Source: Nannochloropsis salina CCMP1776 (lineage: Eukaryota; Sar; Eustigmatophyceae; Eustigmatales; Monodopsidaceae). From it: DNA of 64,000 nucleotides. Below are positions 1 to 11,089 of the stretch, one piece after another. Position 1 is the stretch's first letter; every line of letters begins with the position of its first letter. Under the pieces are notes generated by a model. The model was not told the origin of the DNA and ran no database searches. It worked only from the letters and a program-made list of their open reading frames with translations. The stretch covers positions 643,881 through 707,880 of the forward strand of contig SDOX01000011.1 of NCBI GenBank assembly GCA_004565275.1, given 5' to 3'. The translations under genes and the position numbers were made by a program.

Positions 1-1825
1 ACCGTAAAAGTTGCTCACCGGTTATAGTTGACAGACGGACTACCATGGCCGAGGCCTTGAGGTGTGGGGAAGCCCATTAGATATTCCCGTCCTGCTGGGC
101 CCCGTGGCGTGAGGCAGGAGGACCCTTTCTTCGCAAGTCCTGGAGAATTGGTTATTTCCCACAGCGCCTTGGCTGAGGTCAGCCAGAAGTGTGAGGGATA
201 GTGAGAGGTTGTTATGGACAGTAAATTATGCCATGAGGTATGCGAGCAGCTCCTGCAAGTTTTCAAATTGTGACAGATCGACTTCCGTCCACACTGTCGC
301 ACTTACCTGCTTCGGATTCATCCTCTAAAGAGGGAGACTGACGTGCAGCCGCCATGATGGCCGCTTGAAGGACAACTGTGTTTGCCTAATTGCTAATTAC
401 AGAGAGAAATATAGACATGAAAAGAACGCGGATGTGGGCCTACTAGGGCCATCGGAGGAAGAATCAAACGAGATAGTTGTCAGCAGAGAAGCTTGCACGC
501 GGGACAGTAACCCTGACAGTGCAAACCGCGGTTGCTGAGAATCTCATTACTCCACCATGCCACCAAGTGTAACTTTGCATAGTTTATTTTCCCTTGAAAA
601 ATTTGCAATAAAAACGAAATCTGCTCTTGCAATTTTTTTCTCATTGCCTTGGGCTTGGAACGAGAGAGGCACAGACGAGATGATGAGGGAAGAAGAGGAG
701 CTCGCGGGGCCCCCAGACTGATCGTTGCTTTTCCGTAATTTTCGCGTGCTTCTTAACGGAGCGTTAGCTACCCATTTATGACAATTATAAAATATGTTGA
801 TTGTCAAATTGGTGACTGGTCGCATTCAACTGACTTGCTGTCATCGGTAACAAGTGTTGCAGACCAATCATGACTCGCAGCACTTTTTTTCCCGCGCGAT
901 TTCTGCACGGCGATGCTTTGGAGAAAGTCGAAAGTGTTGAATGGCTTCTGCAAGCAGGACTCGCGAGTCATTGAGAAAAACTTAGCGCACATTCAGCACT
1001 TTACAATGTAGAGATAATTCAACGCATCTATATATTTTTTGAAGAAATTAGATCGTGATTCATGGCTCAGAAGTGTATACCGAAAAGGTACGAATACCGG
1101 AAAGGGCGGGAAAATCAAAAGAACAACGTGACTCACATCCAGTAACGGACAAATTGCTCCTCGCCGCACACTGGTTCCGAGCCGCTCAATTTCTATCGCA
1201 CGTCGGATCGCATACTCTTCCTGTTCCCGTTATGCAGGCACATTAATTCTGTTCAAATTCTCAAAAGGGTAGCACGACGATGGTATGAGGAGATCTAATG
1301 ACAAAGATCAGGTACCTCCGTATTATGTGACTCAAAAGGAATAATGGAAACAAGCGGCCCTGCAAACGATAATCCAAGACGCTTAAACAATTTTCTGAAG
1401 AAATGCTACATAGTGTAAGCAAAGGTAGTGGTCGTAAGATTAAAACAACAATTAAACATGACATAAATCTTAATGTTATCGATAGAGATGAAATGCTGTT
1501 TTTGTAGCATGGGTCGCAACAGAATGAGAATGACGGAAAAAGGGCGCGAACCGGGCATGAGAGATTTTCGGTAGATTTTGCGTTCTTCACGCAAAACGGT
1601 GGTATCGAACACTTCTCATGTCACTTCTGGAAGTCAGTGAAAGTGGTGATCCCTCATTGACAGCACTTCGTGCATTCTCTGTTAGCTGCCGAGTCTTGAC
1701 AATCTGTGGAGGTGCGCGCCCGCCCGATCGCCCACTCGCCAACAACTTTTTGCCGTTCTTCATTTCCCACTCTCGTATTTCTTTCTTTGTGTACAACTAA
1801 GAAACTTGAAATCCTGTACAGGTCG
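1..1825. other. Gene-free left flank and upstream region of POLE
   Basis: No coding region with recognisable family motifs was found on either strand. Short open frames exist but are low-quality and overlap each other. The last several hundred bases must hold the promoter and 5' leader of the polymerase gene that starts at 1826. The frame stays open upstream of that ATG back to about 1706 but offers no earlier ATG. The base composition is more AT-rich than in the adjoining coding region. Confidence 0.5.
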
Positions 1826-4800
1826 ATGTCCAAAAAAGGGGACGGTGGCAACATTGAAGCGAACAATAGTAGGGGCCCGACGAATGGTGCATCGAGCAGT
1901 ACCAGCCGGCGACCGGGGCGGAATTATGCCAATGCCAGTCAAGCCGCGCGGCTGCAGAAGTCCCAAAAAGCATCGGCGTCCCGATATCGCGCCCGACAAG
2001 CGGGTGACGAATTCGACATTCGCTTTGGTTATTCACGCTTCGAAGAAGGCTCGCCGCGTTTGGGTTGGTTGCTGGACATGAACGCATCCACGGTGCCCGA
2101 CGAGGAAGGCCGAGAGCGCTCAGGCATGGACCTGTACTTTTTGCAACAGGATGGTGATACATTCAAGGTTACCACATTTTATGAGCCTTACTTCTATATA
2201 GGCTTGCGAGATGATCGTTATATAGCAGAGGTGATGCAGCTTTTGCAGCGAAAATTCGATCAGGTCGGAATGACCATCCTGGCTTGCGACAAGGAGGACC
2301 TGGACCTGCCCAACCACCTGTCGGGGAAGCTACACCGCTTCCTTCGCTTGTCCTTTTTCAACGTCTCTGAACTTATGGACGTTCGTTCTGTCCTCTTGCC
2401 ACTGGTGGAGCGCAATAAGCAGCGGATGGCAGTAGGGTTGGCCGGCGACGCGCGAGAGGGAGGAATGGAGGGCCTTGGGCCCGGCTCTGGCGCCCGGCCA
2501 CCCGACGACTTCTTCGAGACCTTGGTGGACATTCGGGAGTATGATGTGCCCTATGTAGTACGCGTGGCTATTGACTTAGACCTTCGCGTCGGGGCGTGGT
2601 ACACGGTCACGGCGCGCGGGGAGCACGTGGCGCTCAAGTGGGAGAAAGACATCATCGAGAAGGCCGAGCCCCGAGTGCTCGCCTTCGACATCGAATGTAC
2701 CAAAGCTCCCCTCAAATTTCCAGACGCGAACGTTGACCAGATCTTCATGATATCTTACATGGTGGACGGGCAGGGCTACCTTCTCATCAACCGGGAGGTG
2801 GTGGGGGAGGACATCCAGGACTTCGAGTACACGCCTAAACCCGCCTACGCCGGGCCCTTCACGGTCGTGAATGTGCCGGACGAGGAAGCGGTCCTTCGAG
2901 AATTTATCCGACACGTGCAAGAGCTGCGGCCGCAGATCTTCGTCACCTACAACGGAGACTACTTCGACTGGCCCTTCATGGAAACGCGCATGGAGGCGCA
3001 CGGGATCGAGATGTCGACGGAAATCGGGGTGGCGGAGTCCCAGGGAGAGTATCGGGGCCGGGCTGCGGTGCATTTGGATGCCTTCCACTGGGTGAAGCGG
3101 GACTCCTACCTCCCGCAAGGGGCCCAGGGACTCAAGGCCGTGACCAAGTACAAGCTGGGCTACGACCCCGTGGAGGTCGATCCCGAGGACATGGTCCGCT
3201 TCGCCCACGAACGCGCCACCGAGATGGCTTCCTACTCGGTCTCGGACGCCGTGGCTACGTACTACCTCTACACCACCTACGTGCACAACTTCATCTTCTC
3301 CCTCAGCACCATCATCCCCATGAAGGCGGAGGATGTGCTACGCAAGGGCTCGGGCACGCTCTGCGAGACCCTCCTGATGGTGGAAGCCTTCAGGGGCAAC
3401 ATCGTCTGCCCGAACAAGCAGGTGGAGGCGCCCATGCGCTTCCACAAGGGACACCTTTTGGAGAGCGAGACGTATGTGGGTGGCCACGTGGAGTGCCTGG
3501 AGACAGGCGTCTACCGGTCTGACATCGACTACAAGTTCCGGCTGGTGCCCAGCGCCCTCCAAGCTCTCATTGACAACGTGGACCGGGACCTGCGGTTCGC
3601 CGTGGAAGTGGAGGGCCATGCCAGGGTGGAGAACGTGGTCAACTACGCCGAGGTCAAGGCGGAGATCATCGAGCGGCTGGCGGAACTCCGAGACACGCCG
3701 CTGCGGGACGAACCCCCCTTGATCTACCATCTCGACGTCGGAGCCATGTACCCAAACATCATCTTGACGAACCGGCTCCAGCCTTGCTCGATCGTGGACC
3801 AGTCCGACTGCGCGGCCTGCGACTTCAACCAGGAGAAGAACCAATGCAAACGGCCCATGAAATGGGTGTGGCGCGGCGACCACCTGCCAGCCACGCGGTC
3901 GGACTTCGAGCAGGTACAGGTCCAGCTGGCTTATGAGAGGACGAGCACAGGGGAGGCCTATCATGCCTTGGACCGCGCAGAACAGACCCGAAAGCTGCGG
4001 GAGCGCCTGAAGCTGTACTCGCACAAAGTATACAAGAAAACAAAAGTGACCGCCCAGGAAGAAAGAGAAGACACTGTCTGCATGCGGGAAAATCCCTTTT
4101 ACGTGAACACTGTGCGGGCGTTCAGGGACCGACGCTATGAGTACAAAGTTCTGACGAAAAAATGGAAGAGCGTGAAGCTCAAGGCCGAAGCCTCCGACGA
4201 TGCCTTGGGCCGGAAGGCGGCGGAGGACAAAGAAACGGTCTTCGATTCCTTGCAGCTTGCTCACAAGTGCATTCTGAACTCTTTCTACGGATATGTCATG
4301 CGGAAAGGCGCGCGATGGCGCTCTATGGAAATGGCGGGGATCGTGACGGACACGGGGGCCCGCCTGATCACGCAAGCGCGAGAGCTGATGGAGCAGATCG
4401 GGCGCCCCTTGGAGCTCGACACGGACGGGATCTGGTGCATTCTCCCGGTTTCTTTTCCCGAGAACTTCACCCTTCTGACTGCGGCCGGCAAGAAGATCCC
4501 TTTGTCCTACCCCTGCGTCATGCTGAACGCGGATGTGCACGAGAGGTACACCAACCACCAGTACCAAGACCTTGTCGATCCTGCCACGCACCGCTACGCC
4601 ACCCATTCGGAATGCTCCATTTTCTTCGAGGTCGACGGCCCCTACCGTTGCATGGTCCTCCCGTCCTCCACTGAGGAGGGCAAACTTCTGAAAAAGCGGT
4701 ACGCCGTCTTTAACAAAGACGGGTCCCTGGCCGAGTTGAAAGGCTTTGAGCTGAAGCGTCGTGGAGAGCTGGAACTGATCAAGGCCTTTCAAGGCCAGGT

Positions 4801-7800
4801 TTTCGAATGCTTCTTGAAAGGGAGCACGTTGGAGGAGTGCTACAATGCGGTGGGCGATATCGCTAATTTCTGGCTGGATGTGCTGGACTCGCGGGGAGAG
4901 GAACTGGATGACGAGGAGGTGGTGGGCTTGATCTCGGAGAACAAGACCATCTCCAAGACGCTGGACCAATACGGCGACCAAAAGGGGGCGTCTTTGACCA
5001 CGGCCAGTCGCCTGGCGGATTTCCTCGGACCGGACATGGTGAAGGACAAGGGCTTGAACTGCCGTCTCGTCATCGCCAATCGACCCCACGGCGCACCTGT
5101 CACGGAGCGTGCCATTCCCACCGCCATTTTCTCCACGGAGCCGGGCGTTCGCAAGCATTTTCTTCGAAAGTGGTTGAAGGACAGCGCCATGTCCGATTTC
5201 GACATCCGCTCTCTGATCGACTGGGACTATTACAAGGAGCGGTTGGGGAAGTCGATACAAAAGATCATCACCATCCCAGCTGCCATGCAAAAGGTGCCTA
5301 ATCCTGTTCCTCGTGTCCTGCACCCTGACTGGCTCGATAAGAAGATCCGAGAGCTCACAGATGGGTACCGTCAGCTCAAGATCAGTAACCTTTTTGCTGC
5401 GGAAGAAAATGCAGAGGGGGGTGTTGGAACCCCCGGTAAGCACGCATTGATGGATATTGAGGACACGATGGGAGGCTTGAGTCGGGGCAAAGGATCAGCG
5501 TTGAAACCTTACACTGCTGTGGTACGTCGGGTAGGCCGGAAACTGGACGAGGAGGGTCACGACGAGAATGACAGCACGGAGGCCAATGGGAAGATCGGTC
5601 AGGACGCCGCTGTTGAGGATAAGCCGAGGCCGATCCAGGAGGCGAAAGCGGTGGGAGAATCCGCGGGGATGCCTGCCTCCCGGAAACATTGCCCGGCCAT
5701 TAGGGAGGATTTCCAAGGGTGGCTGGCCTACCGTAAGGCCCAGTGGCGGGAAGGGCGCATGGAGCGGCGGCTGGAGGCTCGGGGTCGACGGGGGGCGGTG
5801 GGCAACCGTCGTCCCCGACATGGTGAGGGTGTCGAGCCGGGCACGCGGGGCGTGACAAAACGGCAAAATGTGGCGTCTTTTCTGAAGGGCGCGGCGTTGG
5901 CCGTAACACAGGGTTGCTGGCAGGTGATAGAAATCCGAGAATCGGAGCTACCCGGTGAATTTGTGGTCTGGGCGATGACAGGGCAAAAATCGATGCAGCG
6001 CTTGCACCTGAAGGTTCATCGCACCATGTACATCACCAGCAACATGGAAGACGAGGTCGGCTTCCAGAAGATCAAGGGTCGGAGAGTGACGCGCTTCCTT
6101 CCCCACGGGTACCGCAGCCCCTACACGTACGAGGTGACCATGGACGAGCGGCGTTTCTTGAGCAACGAAAACAACCTGGCGCGGTGGCTCTCCACCGCCG
6201 GCGTCACGGGGGTCTACGAGCTGCAGACTCCCCTGTGGTTCCGAGCCATCGCCAAGGTAGGCTGTCTGGCCCAAGTGAGCAGCCGGTACCAGGGTGGCGC
6301 GGGCGGGGGGAAAAGCGGAAGCCGGGCGTTCAGACTGGAGGATCTGGAAAGCCTGTCCACCGCCTCCATGCCCTACCTGCACCCGAGCACAGCCGTCTTC
6401 CGCAATTTGTACGTGTACATCTCGCAATCGGCACGACGTGCGGTGGTGGCTCTCTTCGTCCTGGGGGGCGACAACCGGGACTTGGAGCTCGAGAGTGCCG
6501 ATGCCGCGAACTCTGTGCACTCGATGCAAGCCACGGCGCAGGTCTGGCTGGCGAACCCCTTTTCCACCGCCGAGGCACGCCCGCCCCTGAAGCGATTCTT
6601 TGCCAGGTATGCGCCCCCGGGAATGGCCTGCACGTTCTCCTCTACATACGTGGCGAGTTTGAAAAGTGCGTTGGCGCAACTGAACGCGGCACTGACGGGT
6701 TACATTCAAGAGCGACATGGGCCGACGGTCGTGCTCTCCCAATCAGTGCTCGACCTCTCCATTCTCCGACGCTCCGTCCCAGCCTTGAACGATCTGCCTG
6801 TTGTGAGCATGCCGAGTAACGCCGACGACAATCGGTACCCAGCTCTCAGTTGGCAGTCCTACTCGACCCAGCGCATGATCCAACGCTTTTTGTGCATGCC
6901 CGGGTGGCTACAAGACCGTCTTCAGGCGGCGCGTTATTCCCACCTGCCCCTGGGGAATCTAGGCCTGGACCCGCAGCGGACCATGGCAGATGTGCTCCTG
7001 GGCCGGCTTTTGCACGGGAACCGGCACGTCTTGTGGGCGTCCGAGGGCACTCGCCCCGATCTGGGCGGGGCGGAGGACGACCAGAACGACGCCTGGGCCG
7101 ACGAAGCCTCCAACCCCGTCATCCGAGTCCCGGGCGCCTACCGAAAGGTATGTATCGAACTGGAGATAGAAGGCCTGGCCGTGCTCAGCATGCTGAGTGC
7201 CGCAGAGCTTGAAGAGATGGATGGAGCACAGGGGCTCGCCACATCAGACGTGGCACAGGGGAATGGCGGTGTGGCTGGCCCCGGGATGGAGAGCGCGGGT
7301 GCAGGTGGGGGCGACGACCGTGCCTGCGCCAGTGCATTCCGGCTCCTGCGCGTCTTGGTCGAGACCTGGATGGGGGAAGTGGAGAGGGTGGGAAGCCTGC
7401 AAGCAGACGCGCTGGCCACGAACTTCTGGCGGTGGATGTGCGACGCGGACTCCCTCTTCTACGACCCGGCCTTGCGCCGGCTCTGCCTGATGCTCATCAA
7501 CAAGTACTTCCACCGGCTGGTCGCAGAAATGCGGCGCTTGGGGGCGCAGGTCATCTTTGCCAACGCCCAACGCATCATGATCGCCACGAACAAGGAGGAC
7601 ATGGCTTCGGCCCACGAATACGCCAGCTTCGTCCTTCGCACCGTCCTCTCCCGCCGGATCTTCTCCCGCCTGCAGATCACGCCCGTGCGCTACTGGTGGC
7701 AGCTCTTCTTCTTCGACGAGCATAATTTCGGCGGCCTCGGGTACAAAGACCCGGAGGCAGCAGCTGCTCACCGCGCTGCCCTCAAGGCGGCCGCCGCCGC

Positions 7801-9334
7801 GGAGGCTCGAGAGGCGGCGGAGAGGGCGGCAGCCATCGCGGCCGCCGAGGAGGCCGTGGCTCTGGCGGCAGTTGAGGAGGCGGAGGCGAGGCGCAAGATG
7901 CGACGGGAAGGGCGGGGAGGGGGGGGGAAGGGCAGGAGAGGAGACAGGGATGGGGTGGAGGAGGACGTGGAGGAGGAGGAGGAGGAGGAGGAGGACGACG
8001 ACGAGAGCGAAGGGGAAGAATGGGACGGTGGGGGTATGTTGGGCAAGAAACGGGCGTCTGTCGGGGGAGGAGCGGACGAGCAGAGCAAGGAGGAGTCCGC
8101 TGCCCTGTCTCAGTCCGATGCACGCCGTCGCCGTGTTGTGGAGGAGGAGGAGGAGGAGGAGGGAGAGGAGGTGGTAGGGAGTCAAAGCTCGACGGAGGGT
8201 ACTGGATCTGCTCTGGTACAAGGTCGAGCAAAGAGTCGCCTGGAAGAGGTGGGAGAAGAAATCAGCGACGACGGGGCAGGCTCACTTCGCGGGGAAGAGG
8301 AAGGAGAGGCGGACGTCGATGAGGAGGACTACGACCTGCAGAGCCACTGGGACATGCTCAACTATTTGCCTGCCGCGCTCAGGCACCCTTTCGACTACGT
8401 CGTGGCCACCATGCTGGCCGACCATTTGCGCGAAGAGCGCGACCGTAAGGAGCATCGGAGGGAGCGACTGTCAGCATTGGGAAACCGGCTGCTGGGAACA
8501 AGTCAGGGCCAGGAGGCGGAGGCGGAGGAAGAAGTCGAAATGCTGCAGAAGGAGGAGGAGAATCACGAAAGGAGCATGGTTAGGTTCCTGCAGAAGATGG
8601 TGGAGGGCCGGCTGACACGCACCCTCCTCCGGACGGTGCAAGACATCGACAACGAGTTCCGGGGGCCCGAGTGCTTCCCGGCGACGGTGGGCGTCCACCG
8701 GCAGTCGACTACGCCGGCCTTGGAGTTCGTCAAGGTCGTGTGCGGTCTTCTCAAGCTGGACTCGGCCGTGGAGGAACAAGTGGTGGTCCTTCGCCGCCAG
8801 CTCCTGGCCCAGCTTGGCGCGAAAGAGTTCTCGGAGCAGGGTCTCTCCGAGGACTACTGTCGTTCTTTCGTGGTGCCCGACCTTATCTGCGCGTTCTGCA
8901 GCCATTGCCGGGACTTGGACTTGTGCCGCGACGAACAGCTCTTGAGCGAGGACCCGGACCAGTGGTGGCGCTGTCCCCATTGCGCGAACCGTTACGACGT
9001 GGACCGCGTGGAGCAGCTTCTCATCACAGCGGTCGAGCGACAGGTCACTCGGTACGCCCTCCAAGATCTTCGGTGCGTGAACTGCCGACGCGTAAGCACT
9101 TTATCCATGAGCGAGGTTTGTAAATGCTCAGGCCGGTTGGTCGGCGACGAGAAGCCGTCCGAATTCCAGGACCTCATGGCGACACTTCGTCGCATAGCTC
9201 TCCAGTACTCGCTCGCGGGGCTGAAGGAAGCCGTAGATTTCGCGTTGCGCATTGCCCCAGATACCGAGATAAAGCATGATCTTGATGATTTACAACATCA
9301 ATTTCAGCAGCAACAGTCTTTCGTCTCCAACTGA
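1826..9334 (+). CDS. POLE: DNA polymerase epsilon catalytic subunit A
   Basis: This is the leading-strand replicative polymerase of family B, 2502 aa in a single exon; human POLE is about 2290 aa. The N-terminal domain is followed by a proofreading exonuclease with the Exo I DIE triad (FDIECT, about residue 287), Exo II (YNGDYFDWPF, about 375) and Exo III (YSVSDAVATYYLY, about 470). Polymerase motif A reads DVGAMYPNI (about 635), motif B KCILNSFYGY (about 815) and motif C ELDTDGIWC (about 864). The cysteines typical of the epsilon Fe-S site follow motif A (CAACDF...C). The C-terminus has the inactive second polymerase half and two Cys modules (CAFCSHC...CPHC and CVNC...CKC, about 2355-2435) that bind POLE2. 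The extra length is an Ala-rich then Glu/Asp-rich stretch at about residues 1975-2170. The ATG at 1826 is the first in-frame one and is followed by a normal POLE N-terminus. Confidence 0.97.
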   Translation: MSKKGDGGNIEANNSRGPTNGASSSTSRRPGRNYANASQAARLQKSQKASASRYRARQAGDEFDIRFGYSRFEEGSPRLGWLLDMNASTVPDEEGRERSGMDLYFLQQDGDTFKVTTFYEPYFYIGLRDDRYIAEVMQLLQRKFDQVGMTILACDKEDLDLPNHLSGKLHRFLRLSFFNVSELMDVRSVLLPLVERNKQRMAVGLAGDAREGGMEGLGPGSGARPPDDFFETLVDIREYDVPYVVRVAIDLDLRVGAWYTVTARGEHVALKWEKDIIEKAEPRVLAFDIECTKAPLKFPDANVDQIFMISYMVDGQGYLLINREVVGEDIQDFEYTPKPAYAGPFTVVNVPDEEAVLREFIRHVQELRPQIFVTYNGDYFDWPFMETRMEAHGIEMSTEIGVAESQGEYRGRAAVHLDAFHWVKRDSYLPQGAQGLKAVTKYKLGYDPVEVDPEDMVRFAHERATEMASYSVSDAVATYYLYTTYVHNFIFSLSTIIPMKAEDVLRKGSGTLCETLLMVEAFRGNIVCPNKQVEAPMRFHKGHLLESETYVGGHVECLETGVYRSDIDYKFRLVPSALQALIDNVDRDLRFAVEVEGHARVENVVNYAEVKAEIIERLAELRDTPLRDEPPLIYHLDVGAMYPNIILTNRLQPCSIVDQSDCAACDFNQEKNQCKRPMKWVWRGDHLPATRSDFEQVQVQLAYERTSTGEAYHALDRAEQTRKLRERLKLYSHKVYKKTKVTAQEEREDTVCMRENPFYVNTVRAFRDRRYEYKVLTKKWKSVKLKAEASDDALGRKAAEDKETVFDSLQLAHKCILNSFYGYVMRKGARWRSMEMAGIVTDTGARLITQARELMEQIGRPLELDTDGIWCILPVSFPENFTLLTAAGKKIPLSYPCVMLNADVHERYTNHQYQDLVDPATHRYATHSECSIFFEVDGPYRCMVLPSSTEEGKLLKKRYAVFNKDGSLAELKGFELKRRGELELIKAFQGQVFECFLKGSTLEECYNAVGDIANFWLDVLDSRGEELDDEEVVGLISENKTISKTLDQYGDQKGASLTTASRLADFLGPDMVKDKGLNCRLVIANRPHGAPVTERAIPTAIFSTEPGVRKHFLRKWLKDSAMSDFDIRSLIDWDYYKERLGKSIQKIITIPAAMQKVPNPVPRVLHPDWLDKKIRELTDGYRQLKISNLFAAEENAEGGVGTPGKHALMDIEDTMGGLSRGKGSALKPYTAVVRRVGRKLDEEGHDENDSTEANGKIGQDAAVEDKPRPIQEAKAVGESAGMPASRKHCPAIREDFQGWLAYRKAQWREGRMERRLEARGRRGAVGNRRPRHGEGVEPGTRGVTKRQNVASFLKGAALAVTQGCWQVIEIRESELPGEFVVWAMTGQKSMQRLHLKVHRTMYITSNMEDEVGFQKIKGRRVTRFLPHGYRSPYTYEVTMDERRFLSNENNLARWLSTAGVTGVYELQTPLWFRAIAKVGCLAQVSSRYQGGAGGGKSGSRAFRLEDLESLSTASMPYLHPSTAVFRNLYVYISQSARRAVVALFVLGGDNRDLELESADAANSVHSMQATAQVWLANPFSTAEARPPLKRFFARYAPPGMACTFSSTYVASLKSALAQLNAALTGYIQERHGPTVVLSQSVLDLSILRRSVPALNDLPVVSMPSNADDNRYPALSWQSYSTQRMIQRFLCMPGWLQDRLQAARYSHLPLGNLGLDPQRTMADVLLGRLLHGNRHVLWASEGTRPDLGGAEDDQNDAWADEASNPVIRVPGAYRKVCIELEIEGLAVLSMLSAAELEEMDGAQGLATSDVAQGNGGVAGPGMESAGAGGGDDRACASAFRLLRVLVETWMGEVERVGSLQADALATNFWRWMCDADSLFYDPALRRLCLMLINKYFHRLVAEMRRLGAQVIFANAQRIMIATNKEDMASAHEYASFVLRTVLSRRIFSRLQITPVRYWWQLFFFDEHNFGGLGYKDPEAAAAHRAALKAAAAAEAREAAERAAAIAAAEEAVALAAVEEAEARRKMRREGRGGGGKGRRGDRDGVEEDVEEEEEEEEDDDESEGEEWDGGGMLGKKRASVGGGADEQSKEESAALSQSDARRRRVVEEEEEEEGEEVVGSQSSTEGTGSALVQGRAKSRLEEVGEEISDDGAGSLRGEEEGEADVDEEDYDLQSHWDMLNYLPAALRHPFDYVVATMLADHLREERDRKEHRRERLSALGNRLLGTSQGQEAEAEEEVEMLQKEEENHERSMVRFLQKMVEGRLTRTLLRTVQDIDNEFRGPECFPATVGVHRQSTTPALEFVKVVCGLLKLDSAVEEQVVVLRRQLLAQLGAKEFSEQGLSEDYCRSFVVPDLICAFCSHCRDLDLCRDEQLLSEDPDQWWRCPHCANRYDVDRVEQLLITAVERQVTRYALQDLRCVNCRRVSTLSMSEVCKCSGRLVGDEKPSEFQDLMATLRRIALQYSLAGLKEAVDFALRIAPDTEIKHDLDDLQHQFQQQQSFVSN
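7750..8330 (+). repeat. Low-complexity Ala/Glu-coding tract inside POLE
   Basis: GCG/GCC-rich sequence encoding alanine runs passes into GAG/GAC repeats encoding several Glu/Asp blocks. This part of the C-terminal half is not conserved in POLE and is probably a disordered linker. It generates long spurious open frames on the other strand. Confidence 0.8.
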
Positions 9335-9910
9335 AAAAGTCGACCCGGAGGCACGATCGACTGTTGGCACGATCTTAAATGAGCAGCTATTCGATAGGAT
9401 CACGAGTCAAAAATAGTATGAAACAGTGCGATACAAGGCATGAAAGTAATAATCTAGAAAAACGTTGAGAACGCGACACAACTACGAATTTTCATGGCCC
9501 ATATTATGGGAAGGAAAATCCCAGGGATCGAGTCTGATGCATCCCCGGCTGCTACCACCACAAGGCTCTTCGATCCATCATCTCCTCCTTGACGAACGGC
9601 AGACGTTGTTTCTCATGCTTTTACACACTACCCTCAAGAAAAGTGTTCCTTAAAGAGTAAGATGGAACATACTGAAGAAGAATAAGTCCACGGTAACGCT
9701 CTGCGACGAAGTGCAGCGGCGATCGGAGGGACGTTGGATTAGGAGAGGGGGGGGGGGGGAGGTTGGGTTTCCGTCATAGTCGTTGACTCTTCTATACTCA
9801 AAGGTTATGTGTGTGTGGCACTCTTGCTCGTCTACGGATGTGATTTTATGTATATCCTTTGATCATTATTATGCTACATTTCCAAAATCACGTATCGGTG
9901 GTGAGGAGCG
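9335..9910. other. Intergenic, POLE 3' flank
   Basis: No gene is visible. A guanine homopolymer run of about 14 bases lies near 9745-9759. The region must hold the POLE 3' end and the promoter of the downstream methyltransferase-like gene. Confidence 0.5.
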
Positions 9911-11089
9911 ATGATGAGTCCTCAGGAATCATTCCAGAAAGCAACTTCAGAGTCGAAACAGCCCCGAGGCATGAGAGTGTTCATCATTGGCAGCGAAGCT
10001 GCTGGATATTTGCGGTTTCGAATTGAATGCTGCGAATCCTTTCGCGGCGAACTGCTCAATGGGGGGGAGGGAGACTCTCATGTGGATCGGACAGGGCTGC
10101 TGCTCTGGCCCGGGTCTTTCCTTCTATGCGCATACCTCCTGTCCAGACGCAAGGTCTTGGTGGAAGCCTCTGTCATACAGCATGTCGTAGAGCTAGGAGC
10201 AGGCTCCACGGGTCTAGCGGGACTGTTGTTGTCCCATTTGTCGCTTCCTTCAAACCCCTTTGGACCGAAGAGCCCCGCAAGGCGACGCATCACGTTGACA
10301 GACGGGGACCTGGAGAGTGTGACACTCCTGCAGTGTAATGCCAGGAACCACCACCGGGAAGGAGACATCACTCTTCGTTCCTCAAGGTTCGTCGACTTGT
10401 CCGCTGCCCTTACAGCGGAACTGGCCGTCATGCGGCTCCGTTGGGGTAACACGGAGGAGGCAAGTACCTTGGTGCGAGGTGAGGAGCCTCCTGTATCGCT
10501 TATAATTGGCAGCGACATCCTCTACCCTTCAATTTCTCAAGACAATATCCGCCAACTATTGCAGTGTGTTCGAGTGTTGTTGCTTTCAAGGGATGGGGAG
10601 GAAAAGACGACGGTTGGGGCTGCGAAAGTCAGGCCAAGTAAGGAACCTCAGCGGCGTGGGCGGTTTGTATTGAGCTTTATCGACAGAGACAACAAAGCAA
10701 CTCTTCGTAACTTTGTCAACGCGCTGAGGATAGAAAATTATGAGGTCGAAGATGTAATTGATGGGTCAAGTTTACTCGTAGAAGGGGATGAAAAAATTTC
10801 GGTCGAGGAAGAGGAAGAAGTGGAGGAGCGACACAGTGAGGCAATTCAGAGGGATATGGGATCAAATGAACACACGCGTCGTCGCACGGTTCCGATGATG
10901 ATGGGGGGCGTGGTGATGGTGCTAAGGCCTTTGACAGGTGATGTGATAGGGGGAGAAGGGGTGGGAACTGCCGAGCACGGGCCGTCCTGGGCAGATCGCT
11001 GGTTTAGGGACCTGTGGGAGGAGGCTCCTCCTTGCGAGGTAGAGGAATGGGAGCCACCTTTGTTGACTGACGAGACGCATGGTGACTGA
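9911..11089 (+). CDS. Lysine methyltransferase-like protein (METTL21/FAM86 type)
   Basis: This 392-aa single-exon protein carries a seven-beta-strand SAM-dependent methyltransferase fold of the Methyltransf_16 family. Motif I is VVELGAGSTG at about residues 92-101. It is preceded by the TGLLLWPGSFLLCAYLL segment that corresponds to the G-x-VWPA/LA-yl region of METTL21/FAM86 proteins. An acidic strand-2 motif follows (LTDGDLESVTLLQCNARNH), and the post-II motif is IIGSDILYPS at about 198-207. This family methylates lysines on chaperones, elongation factors and similar proteins; the substrate cannot be told from sequence. An acidic insert (EEEEEVEERH) and a long C-terminal tail are extra. The start is the first of two adjacent ATGs. 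The family call is secure, the subfamily is not. Confidence 0.75.
   Translation: MMSPQESFQKATSESKQPRGMRVFIIGSEAAGYLRFRIECCESFRGELLNGGEGDSHVDRTGLLLWPGSFLLCAYLLSRRKVLVEASVIQHVVELGAGSTGLAGLLLSHLSLPSNPFGPKSPARRRITLTDGDLESVTLLQCNARNHHREGDITLRSSRFVDLSAALTAELAVMRLRWGNTEEASTLVRGEEPPVSLIIGSDILYPSISQDNIRQLLQCVRVLLLSRDGEEKTTVGAAKVRPSKEPQRRGRFVLSFIDRDNKATLRNFVNALRIENYEVEDVIDGSSLLVEGDEKISVEEEEEVEERHSEAIQRDMGSNEHTRRRTVPMMMGGVVMVLRPLTGDVIGGEGVGTAEHGPSWADRWFRDLWEEAPPCEVEEWEPPLLTDETHGD

Noticed and set aside
3338-5443. 701-codon open frame on the minus strand
   Set aside because: It is the complement of the POLE polymerase domain, produced by GC-rich codon bias; no domain pattern.
7244-8231. Pro/Ser/Leu-rich minus-strand frames
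   Set aside because: These mirror the Ala/Glu repeat of POLE and have no independent evidence of coding.
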